The notes beneath the pieces are model-generated. The model made no database searches. It was not told the DNA's origin and saw nothing but the letters and a program-made list of their open reading frames with translations. This document shows, in pieces, positions 1 through 5,098 of a stretch of DNA of 5,098 nucleotides (its first letter is position 1; each line of letters starts with the position of its first letter). This stretch comes from DASPXY01 sp038227745 (GTDB lineage: Bacteria; Planctomycetota; Planctomycetia; Gemmatales; Gemmataceae). The position numbers and the translations under genes are program-made. The stretch is taken from NCBI GenBank assembly GCA_038227745.1, contig JBBRPS010000726.1, positions 1 through 5,098 on the forward strand. The letters run 5' to 3'.

Positions 1-152
1 ACTTGCCCCGTGTCGAGTATAAAATAGACGATCGGAGCAGCCGGGTGCTGCGCGGCGGCTCCTTTTTCAATGGGACGCCGTACGTGTACTCCGCCAACCG
101 CAGCGGCGACCGGCCCGCGCACCGCGACTATGCCGTCGGCCTGGGCCTCGTC
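1..152 (+). pseudogene. C-terminal fragment of an FGE/SUMF1-like (formylglycine-generating-enzyme-type) domain
   Basis: The frame starting at base 3 encodes RVLRGGSFFNG, then a SANRSGDRPAHRDYAVGLGLV stretch. This matches the usual end of FGE-sulfatase domains: RVLRGGSF/W, then an R/N-rich S-A-x-R segment, then a closing G-F-R-[LV]-V. The family is a C-type-lectin-like fold. True members oxidise a sulfatase cysteine to formylglycine, but many planctomycete paralogues have no known substrate. Only the last 50 or so residues are in the window, and the frame is open at the left edge, so the gene begins outside. The final GFR motif reads GLG here, and no stop follows: the frame runs straight into the dehydrogenase gene. 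I therefore call it a likely decayed or truncated 3' end. It could instead be a real gene whose terminal codons have changed, or a genuine in-frame fusion. The family call is fairly safe; the pseudogene call is an inference. Confidence 0.5.
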
Positions 153-185
153 GGGTCAGCGGGAAGGCCGGGCGTGCCTACCCAC

Positions 186-189
186 GGAG
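186..189 (+). promoter_or_regulatory. Shine-Dalgarno site of the dehydrogenase gene
   Basis: GGAG lies five bases before the ATG at 195. It decides the start: the frame is open much further upstream, but the upstream residues belong to the FGE-like fragment and not to the dehydrogenase fold. Confidence 0.6.
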
Positions 190-194
190 CCTGG

Positions 195-1295
195 ATGACC
201 AGCAAAACTCTCTACCAAATCGCAGTGCTTCCCGGCGACGGCATCGGCGTGGATGTCACCGCCGAGGCGCTCAAGGTGCTGCGGGCCGCGGAGCGCGCCC
301 GCGGCGGCTTCACCCTCGACCTGACCACGCACGACTGCGGCGCGGACTGCTACCGCCGCACCGGCGAGGACCTGCCGGCCGACACCGTCCGCGCCGCCCG
401 CGCCGCCGACGCCGTCCTGCTTGGGGCGATGGGCCACCCCGACATCCGCAAGCCCGACGGCACCGAACTCGTGCCGCAGGTCACGCTGCGCGTCCTCCTC
501 GACCTGTACGCGGGCGTACGGCCCTGCCGCCTCTACCCCGGGGCGCGGTCGCCGCTGGCCGGCGTCGCGCCGGGCGCCATCGACCTGGTGATCCTGCGCG
601 AACAGACCGAGGGCCTGTTCGCGTCGCTGAACGCCGGCATCGTCCTGCACGACCAGGTCGCGACCGACACCCTGGTGATGACGCGGCCCGGCATTCGCCG
701 GGTCTGTGACTTCGCCTTCCGCCTCGCACGCACCCGCAAGCGCGTCGCGCCGGCGCCGGTCCGCAAGGTAACGTGCGTGGACAAGGCCAACATCTTCAAG
801 AGCTTCGCCTTCTTCCGCAAGGTCTTCGACGAGGTCGCGGCCGGCTACCCCGACGTGCAGAGCGAGCGCACCTACATCGACGCCCAGGCGCTCTACCTGG
901 TGCAGCGGCCGGAGCGCTTCGACGTGCTCGTAACGGAGAACCTGTTCGGCGACATTCTCTCGGACCTGGCGGCGGGGCTGGTCGGCGGCATGGGCATGGC
1001 GCCGTCGGCGGACGTCGGCGACGCGCACGGAGTGTTTCAGCCGGCGCACGGCACGGCGCCGGACATCGCGGGCAAGGGCATCGCCAACCCGGTGGCGGCG
1101 ATCCTGTCCGCGGCGATGATGCTCGACTGGCTGGGGGAGCGGCACGGGTCGGCGGCGTTGCGCGAGGCGGCCGAGGCCATCGACCGGGCGGTGACGCGGG
1201 TACTCGGCGAGGGGAAGGCGTTGCCGGTGGACCAGGGCGGCTCGGCGAGTACGGCGGAGGTGGGCGACGCGACCGCCGCCGCGCTTGGAACCTGA
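195..1295 (+). CDS. Isocitrate/isopropylmalate dehydrogenase family protein (NAD-type beta-decarboxylating dehydrogenase)
   Basis: This 366-residue protein has the usual length of 3-isopropylmalate dehydrogenases and is a cytoplasmic enzyme. The family oxidises and decarboxylates a 2-hydroxy acid using NAD(P)+ and Mg2+/Mn2+. Residues 8-18 carry the N-terminal IAVLPGDGIG motif. Substrate-binding arginines are R99 (TLR), R109 (GVRP) and R135 (LREQTEG). The catalytic lysine is K197 in VDKANIF. The metal-binding aspartates are D229 (YIDA), D253 and D257 (FGDILSD). HGTAPDIAGKG at 285-295 is the cofactor loop; its D290-I291 pair corresponds to the Asp-Ile of NAD-dependent members. The C terminus aligns well with LeuB (ANPVAAILSAAMMLDWLG, then DQGGSAST). 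Two features are unlike LeuB: the loop before R99 reads LVPQVTLR instead of ExxLLxLR, and the conserved active-site tyrosine after R135 is F142. The substrate may therefore be isopropylmalate, tartrate/malate or another 2-hydroxy acid. No leucine-pathway neighbour is present. The start is the ATG with a GGAG five bases upstream. The family is certain; the substrate is not. Confidence 0.9.
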   Translation: MTSKTLYQIAVLPGDGIGVDVTAEALKVLRAAERARGGFTLDLTTHDCGADCYRRTGEDLPADTVRAARAADAVLLGAMGHPDIRKPDGTELVPQVTLRVLLDLYAGVRPCRLYPGARSPLAGVAPGAIDLVILREQTEGLFASLNAGIVLHDQVATDTLVMTRPGIRRVCDFAFRLARTRKRVAPAPVRKVTCVDKANIFKSFAFFRKVFDEVAAGYPDVQSERTYIDAQALYLVQRPERFDVLVTENLFGDILSDLAAGLVGGMGMAPSADVGDAHGVFQPAHGTAPDIAGKGIANPVAAILSAAMMLDWLGERHGSAALREAAEAIDRAVTRVLGEGKALPVDQGGSASTAEVGDATAAALGT

Positions 1296-1306
1296 TAGGG
1301 AAGGGC

Positions 1307-1330
1307 CCCTCGCTCGCGCGTCGGGCTTGT
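1307..1330. repeat. Possible dispersed GC-rich intergenic repeat between convergent genes
   Basis: The 69-base gap between the two convergent genes holds a 24-base segment that begins CCCTCGCTCGCG and ends TCGGGCTTGT. It resembles, from memory, a short element scattered between genes in planctomycetes, whose chance translations (PTRERG, ARRASEG) turn up in mis-called proteins of those genomes. Only one copy lies in this window, so the repeat nature cannot be shown here. Just downstream, 1337-1347 forms a small perfect inverted repeat (GGCA, CGA, TGCC). Neither element is followed by a T run, so there is no convincing intrinsic terminator in the gap. Confidence 0.35.
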
Positions 1331-1364
1331 GTCGATGGCACGATGCCGGCCCTCAATACACCTC

Positions 1365-3644
1365 TCACTTGTCCGGAGGAGGGAGTTCGCCGAAGGCCAG
1401 GCCCGACGTCGGGTCAAAGCCCATCCGCGTGAGCAGTTCCCGCATCGCCTCGACGGATTCCTTGCGCACGGCGAGCCAGTTCGGGCCTGGCGTACCCACG
1501 AGCAATGGCCGCACCAGCGGGCTCGTCAACAGCGCATCGAAGAGGTCGGTGTCGGCAACGTGCAGCAGGATGGCGTCGTCGAGCTGCACCGCGGGGCCTT
1601 TCCCGGCCCAGGCGAAGAGGGCGTGCTCCAGCAACGGCGGCATAAACTCCGCGAGCGACTGGATCAGCCAGCGGTGCAGCACCGGCGCCTTGTGGCCCGC
1701 CGCCACGGCCCGCGCGACCGTCGCGCCCGTCACCTCCCAGCCGGTGTCCGTCCGCCGGGCGAAGCGGCGCAGCCGCGCTTGCTGCACCGTGTCCCCGTCC
1801 TTGCGCCCCGACAGCCGGCCCTCTTCGTCAGCCTCCAGCGTCCCGCGACGGCCGTCGGAGTGGTCGCTCACCAGGGTGCCCCGCGCCTGCGCCAGGGCCG
1901 GTTTGCCCTTCTTCCGTGGCAGCGCGAAGCGCTCGCCGTACGCGGTGCCGCCGTGCTCGGCGATGTACTCGTCGCGGGCCGCCGTGCTCGGGAAGCCGAG
2001 CAGCGTCACGTCGGTGTGCAGCACCATGCTCTCGCGCCGCCCCGCCCATTCCCCCAGCATCTGCACGACGTTCGTGGGCAGGTCGTTCCGGCTGCACTGC
2101 CGCAGCAGCCCCACGGCCTCGGCGGGACTCAGCCCCCCTTCCAGGGCGTTGTAGACGCTATCGCGCGTGAGGCGGAACGTCCGCACCGGCCCGGCGCTGG
2201 TGCCGTCGGCCTTCAGCAGTCCGGCCAGCCGGCCCATCGCGCCGGCGTCGGCCTCGTCGAGGTAAACCAGCACGTCGAAGTTCGGCTGCACGACCAGGAA
2301 CCGTGCGGAGGTGTCCGCGGGGGGCGTGACCTCGGGAGCGCCGAACACCGCCCGGCCGAGAGGCGTCAGGCGGAAGCACGCAGCAGCCGCCTTGCCCCCG
2401 GTCCGGCCGCGCTCGACCAGCCCCAGGGCCGGCAGTGTGACCATCAGGGCGTTGGCATACCAGAGCGCCTGCGTGCGAAACCACAGGGCGCGCTGGTACT
2501 CCTGCCCCTGCTTGCCCTCGATGTCCTGCGCTTTTCCCAGCTTCGGATCCCAGGCGTAACTGCCGTGGGAGTACGAGGCCAGGCTCCGGTCGCTGCCGGT
2601 GCCCTCGGCCAGTTTGGCAAGCCAGTCCATCAAGTCGAACCACTCCTCACCCTGGTGGGCCAGGGCGGCCAGCGTCCAGGCCAGAACCTGCCGGCGGGCC
2701 ACCGTCGGAGATTCGCCGGCCTCGGACCGGCTCTCCGCCCCCCCGCCCGCGCCCTGGCCGTCGCTCCAGTCTCGCGTCGTGAACCACCCCCGCACCCAGA
2801 AGTGAGCCTGCAGGGCGGTCGGCAGCGTGAAGAGAAGGGCCCTGGGGTTGGCCTCGGCCAGGCCGTCCTGGACGCGGATGACCCCATTGCCGCGGAGGAT
2901 CTCGAAGTAGAGGGCCTGCGGGTCGGGGAGGACGAATACAGGGTCTTCCGGCACGGGCACCGCCTTCGCCAGCGCCCGCAACGCCGGGGTGGACAGCTCG
3001 CCGGACTTGTTGATCTTCACGGGCCGCGCCGCGACGTGGGCCAGCACGCGCGCCAGGTCCAGCACCACCTCCGCGGCGGGGCGGGCCTCGCCCGGGGTCG
3101 CCGCCTTGACGGGGGAGAGCGTCCACTCCGGCGGCCCGGCCGGCGGGACGTGCCGGGCGAGGGTGGGGTGGAGGACATACGTGGGGATCGTGCGCTCGGC
3201 GCCATACCCGTAACTGAAATGCTCGGCGAACGGGTCGCGGACGCCGGGCCGGAACAGGACCAGGCGCTCCGCCAGGGGGCGGATTGGGTCGTGCTTCCAG
3301 TCGTAAGTGCTGAAATGGCCGTACCGCTTTTCGACCTTCTCCAGCAGGCCCCGCGCCATCAAGTCGAGGCGGATCACCGTGCTGTTGACGGTCCCGCCAT
3401 AGCGCCGGTACGCGGCCAGCACCCCGCGTTCGGTCGGCTTCAGGCCGGCGGCCACCGCGGCGGCCACGGCGTCGTCGGCCGTTGCCTCCTGCAAGGCCTT
3501 CAGGCACTGCGGCCCCGGGAGCTTGCTGCTGTTCGGCACCTTCCAGAAGGCCGCAGCCTTGCGGATCTCGCCGAGGCGGGCGTAATGGAGAACCGGCACG
3601 GGGGGAGCCACGCCGGAGTCGAGGACGTGTGGGAGGGGTTTCAT
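1365..3644 (-). CDS. Helicase-associated domain protein (Helicase_C_3/XPB-N-like) without a helicase motor
   Basis: This protein has 759 residues counted from the ATG at 3644. Residues 449-564 match the Helicase_C_3 (XPB/Ssl2 N-terminal-like) module: FLVVQPNFDVLVY, then TFRLTRDSVYNALEGGLSP, then LLRQCSRNDLPTNV and the TDVTLLGF strand. Just before it, around 390-432, is a winged-helix-like stretch ending FRLTPLGRAVFG, typical of this family. Residues 68-104 (GLKPTERGVLAAYRRYGG onward) may form another helix-turn-helix. The last 70 residues are a small alpha/beta domain that resembles the neighbouring 98-residue protein. No Walker A (GxGKT) or DExH box is visible, so this is not itself a helicase. 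Family members such as mycobacterial Rv0862c sit beside the XPB helicase Rv0861c, but no such helicase is in this window. No signal peptide or membrane segment is seen. A role in DNA repair or transcription is inference only. A GTG at 3662 would add six residues and overlap the upstream stop; neither start has a good Shine-Dalgarno site. Confidence 0.75.
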   Translation of the reverse strand: MKPLPHVLDSGVAPPVPVLHYARLGEIRKAAAFWKVPNSSKLPGPQCLKALQEATADDAVAAAVAAGLKPTERGVLAAYRRYGGTVNSTVIRLDLMARGLLEKVEKRYGHFSTYDWKHDPIRPLAERLVLFRPGVRDPFAEHFSYGYGAERTIPTYVLHPTLARHVPPAGPPEWTLSPVKAATPGEARPAAEVVLDLARVLAHVAARPVKINKSGELSTPALRALAKAVPVPEDPVFVLPDPQALYFEILRGNGVIRVQDGLAEANPRALLFTLPTALQAHFWVRGWFTTRDWSDGQGAGGGAESRSEAGESPTVARRQVLAWTLAALAHQGEEWFDLMDWLAKLAEGTGSDRSLASYSHGSYAWDPKLGKAQDIEGKQGQEYQRALWFRTQALWYANALMVTLPALGLVERGRTGGKAAAACFRLTPLGRAVFGAPEVTPPADTSARFLVVQPNFDVLVYLDEADAGAMGRLAGLLKADGTSAGPVRTFRLTRDSVYNALEGGLSPAEAVGLLRQCSRNDLPTNVVQMLGEWAGRRESMVLHTDVTLLGFPSTAARDEYIAEHGGTAYGERFALPRKKGKPALAQARGTLVSDHSDGRRGTLEADEEGRLSGRKDGDTVQQARLRRFARRTDTGWEVTGATVARAVAAGHKAPVLHRWLIQSLAEFMPPLLEHALFAWAGKGPAVQLDDAILLHVADTDLFDALLTSPLVRPLLVGTPGPNWLAVRKESVEAMRELLTRMGFDPTSGLAFGELPPPDK

Positions 3645-3658
3645 CGGCTTGTCCGGGG

Positions 3659-3955
3659 TCACGGCTTGACGATCTTGGGAGTGTGGCCGCGCTTGCGCAG
3701 GGCTTCCGCCAGGTCGGCGGCGCGGCCCGGATCGACCAGGGCGACGTTCGGCGCCAGCCGGCACAGCAGCAGGGGCTGCAGCAGCGGGTCGGCCGCCAGC
3801 TCCAGGAGCTGCGCCGGGTCGCTGACTTCCAGCACCGCCGCCTTGTAGTGGACCTCCGCTGTCGCCGGCTCGACCAACGGCAGGATCTCGTCAAGGAGGG
3901 CGCCTGGCGATTGCTTGCCGGTGCGTGGCGTCGAGGAAGAGGGTGCATCGCTCAT
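3659..3955 (-). CDS. Small protein resembling the C-terminal domain of the adjacent helicase-associated protein
   Basis: This is a 98-residue protein. Residues 1-18 are a polar, Ser/Pro-rich, probably disordered tail. Residues 39-93 form a compact domain: AAVLEVSDPAQLLELAADP, then LLLCRLAPNVALVDP, then a helix and RKRGHTP. An ungapped alignment by eye with residues 691-745 of the protein encoded just downstream shows 17 identities in 55 positions. These include the V-x-D, PLxxPLL, PN and final G-x-x-P positions. The same pattern is familiar from the C-terminal part of helicase-associated domain proteins (a LAPTV-type strand followed by LRAAGYAP). It therefore looks like that domain encoded as a separate chain. 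The gene is almost certainly co-transcribed with the large gene, since its TGA is 14 bases before the next ATG. The start is the first ATG that leaves room for an upstream gap; no Shine-Dalgarno site precedes it. A specific function is unknown; it may bind or cap its larger partner. Confidence 0.7.
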   Translation of the reverse strand: MSDAPSSSTPRTGKQSPGALLDEILPLVEPATAEVHYKAAVLEVSDPAQLLELAADPLLQPLLLCRLAPNVALVDPGRAADLAEALRKRGHTPKIVKP

Positions 3956-3997
3956 GGGACGGGGCCGCGTGAGAAAAAATCGGTGCCGTTCCCCTCT

Positions 3998-4003
3998 ATT
4001 ATC
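3998..4003 (-). promoter_or_regulatory. Possible -10 element (GATAAT) upstream of the 98-residue gene
   Basis: In the 68-base gap between the hydrolase stop and the small gene, the minus strand reads GATAAT, one base from the TATAAT consensus, 42 bases before the ATG. It is one of few AT-rich spots in a GC-rich region. No recognisable -35 box lies 16 to 18 bases further upstream, so this is only a candidate. If real, the two-gene helicase-associated unit would have its own promoter, separate from the hydrolase. Confidence 0.25.
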
Positions 4004-4023
4004 GCCGATCTCGCCTCGCCGTG

Positions 4024-4899
4024 CTATCCGTTTGGCGGAGTTGTGTGCGCTGGCGCCCCGTGCGCCGGCAGCGCCTCCAGGAACTCGTTGAGCGCCCGGT
4101 AATACTCCAGCGAGGGCGGGTCGTTGTGGCCGCCGCCTCGAACGGGAAGGAACCGCTTCGGCTCGTTGGCGGCCGCGAACAGCCGCCGGCCCAGTTCGCA
4201 GGGCACCGTCTGGTCCGCGTCGCCGTGCGTCTGTAGCAGCGGGCCGTGGTAGGCACCGATCTTCGCCAGCGAATCGAGGCGCACGCGCATCAGCCGCTGC
4301 ACGGAGAACGTCGAGGTCTTGCAGGCGGCGACCTCCGGCATCGACGTGAAGGTGTTTTCCAGGATCAGGCCGCGCGCCCCGTCGTGCGCCGCCAGGTCCA
4401 CCGCCACCGCCCCGCCCAGCGACCGGCCGAGCAGGACGATGTCGGTCTCGGCAACGCCGGTCCGCCCCGCCAGCCAGCGGCGCGCGGCGCGGGCGTCGGC
4501 GAGAATGCCTGCCTCGGTGGGCGCCCCCGTGCTGCGGCCGTACCCGCGGTAGTCGAACGCCAGCACCGAGACGCCCAGCTTCTCCTGCAGGAGGCGCAGC
4601 GGCCACTTGCACGACGCGACGTTGCCGGCGTTGCCGTGGGCGTACAGCAGCACCGCGCGCGGCTGCGCGACGGGGCAGAACCAGCCGTGCAGTTTCGTCC
4701 CGTCCTCGGCCTCGAACCAGGCGTCCTCGTGGACGAGGTCCTTCGGCGCCCAGTCCCCTTCGGGGTAGGGGCGAGGGAAGAAGAGCAGCGACCGCTCCAG
4801 GGCGGTGAGCGGGCCGGTCACCTCCCCCGAGGGCGACAGGCAGCCTCCGCCCGCCAGGAGCAGAAGGAGCGGCACGCACAGTCCGGTACGCCTGGCCAT
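4024..4899 (-). CDS. Lipoprotein alpha/beta hydrolase (BEM46/ABHD13-17-like serine hydrolase)
   Basis: This is a 291-residue protein. Residues 1-20 form a lipoprotein signal peptide: basic ARR at 2-4, a hydrophobic LCVPLLLLLAG stretch, then GGGC with Cys20 as the probable lipidation site. It is thus likely membrane-anchored and faces the periplasm. The rest is a compact alpha/beta hydrolase with little room for a cap domain. YAHGNAGN (86-93) is the oxyanion-hole HG motif. AFDYRGYGRSTG (114-125) is the typical strand and turn before the nucleophile. GRSLGG (158-163) places the nucleophile at Ser160. HGDADQTVP (225-233) gives Asp229, and GGHND (256-260) gives His258, so the Ser-Asp-His triad is complete. 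This arrangement is that of the BEM46/ABHD13/ABHD17 group, which cleaves ester or thioester bonds; the substrate cannot be read from sequence. The start at 4899 is chosen because it gives the signal peptide directly and has a GGAGG five bases upstream. The frame is open to 5016, but the extra 39 residues look non-coding. Confidence 0.88.
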   Translation of the reverse strand: MARRTGLCVPLLLLLAGGGCLSPSGEVTGPLTALERSLLFFPRPYPEGDWAPKDLVHEDAWFEAEDGTKLHGWFCPVAQPRAVLLYAHGNAGNVASCKWPLRLLQEKLGVSVLAFDYRGYGRSTGAPTEAGILADARAARRWLAGRTGVAETDIVLLGRSLGGAVAVDLAAHDGARGLILENTFTSMPEVAACKTSTFSVQRLMRVRLDSLAKIGAYHGPLLQTHGDADQTVPCELGRRLFAAANEPKRFLPVRGGGHNDPPSLEYYRALNEFLEALPAHGAPAHTTPPNG

Positions 4900-4904
4900 C
4901 GCAG

Positions 4905-4909
4905 CCTCC
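4905..4909 (-). promoter_or_regulatory. Shine-Dalgarno site of the hydrolase gene
   Basis: The minus strand reads GGAGG five bases before the ATG at 4899. It is the strongest ribosome-binding site in the window and fixes this start over the longer upstream frame. Confidence 0.7.
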
Positions 4910-5017
4910 GCGGTCCTTGCCGTCGGACGCCTCCCGGCCCAGGGCGGCGCCATTTTGGTCAGCGGTGAGGAATCGGTTTTTCCTCGCACCTCGCGGCTGG
5001 TCTTGTGAACGGACAAT

Positions 5018-5035
5018 CAGGCACGGCGCTGCCTG
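5018..5035. repeat. Perfect inverted repeat, 6-base arms
   Basis: CAGGCA and TGCCTG flank a six-base centre (CGGCGC). It lies about 120 bases upstream of the hydrolase start. It could be an operator-like site or a hairpin. No T run follows on either strand, so it is not a standard intrinsic terminator. Confidence 0.4.
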
Positions 5036-5051
5036 TGGCGCCCTTCCGGCC

Positions 5052-5070
5052 GGTGCGCTCTTCTCGCACC
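5052..5070. repeat. Perfect inverted repeat, 6-base arms, overlapping a CCGGCCGG palindrome
   Basis: GGTGCG and CGCACC flank a seven-base centre. The left arm overlaps the end of an eight-base palindrome, CCGGCCGG, at 5046-5053. The right arm is part of CTCGCACCT (5063-5071), which recurs exactly at 4983-4991, 80 bases away. No gene is seen between 4900 and the window end. Confidence 0.4.
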
Positions 5071-5098
5071 TGTGCTTTCTGCCCTCTTTCCGCTAAAT

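Noticed and set aside
18..25. TATAAAAT, an AT-rich -10-like sequence near the left edge.
   Set aside because: It lies inside the FGE-like coding fragment, about 170 bases before the dehydrogenase ATG. Any -35 box would fall outside the window, so it cannot be judged.
156..1145. A 329-codon minus-strand frame opposite the dehydrogenase.
   Set aside because: It is the antisense of a strongly supported enzyme gene and has a composition-driven sequence with no domain signal.
1329..3848. A very long open frame (839 codons) on the plus strand, opposite the helicase-associated gene.
   Set aside because: It is the antisense shadow of a GC-rich gene. Its translation is rich in Arg, Gln, His and Gly with no recognisable domain, whereas the minus-strand frame has clear family motifs.
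2647..3948. A 433-codon minus-strand frame overlapping the helicase-associated and small genes.
   Set aside because: The translation is low-complexity Arg/Pro/Gly-rich and out of frame with two supported genes, so it is a shadow frame.
3973..4000. A possible intrinsic terminator after the hydrolase gene: on the minus strand, a G-rich segment, a short CGG/CCG pair and a run of six T.
   Set aside because: The stem needs several G-T pairs and the GC core has almost no loop. The T run would itself be part of the stem, so it is not a convincing terminator.
4900..5016. An upstream extension of the hydrolase frame by 39 residues.
   Set aside because: The extension would put the lipoprotein signal peptide inside the protein, and it lacks the strong GGAGG that precedes the ATG at 4899.

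Overview
This is a strongly GC-rich bacterial window; most third codon positions are G or C. Three things suggest a planctomycete, perhaps from the Gemmata group: a fragment of a formylglycine-generating-enzyme (FGE/SUMF1)-like protein, a stand-alone helicase-associated protein, and an intergenic GC-rich element resembling repeats I associate with planctomycete genomes. This taxonomic call is an inference from sequence style, not a database result.

Layout. The left edge (1 to about 152, + strand) holds the last residues of an FGE/SUMF1-like domain, with no stop before the next gene. An NAD-type beta-decarboxylating dehydrogenase of the isopropylmalate/isocitrate family follows (195-1295, +). 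A short gap (1296-1364) separates it from three genes on the minus strand. In transcription order these run from the right: a lipoprotein alpha/beta hydrolase (4899 to 4024), a 98-residue protein (3955 to 3659), and a large protein of about 759 residues with a helicase-associated (Helicase_C_3/XPB-N-like) domain (3644 to 1365). About 200 bases upstream of the hydrolase hold two perfect inverted repeats but no gene that I can see.

How the genes may work together. The 98-residue protein and the large protein almost certainly form one transcription unit. The stop of the first lies 14 bases before the ATG of the second, and overlaps an alternative GTG start as GTGA. The small protein also looks like a free-standing copy of the last domain of the large one: an ungapped 55-residue alignment by eye gives 17 identities. 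This pair is the most unusual part of the window. It looks like a helicase-accessory module without a helicase motor, with its C-terminal domain duplicated as a separate polypeptide. The dehydrogenase and the hydrolase look like ordinary housekeeping or accessory enzymes. The dehydrogenase nevertheless differs from true LeuB at the substrate-recognition loop and at a conserved active-site tyrosine. I see no mobile element, CRISPR array, tRNA or rRNA.
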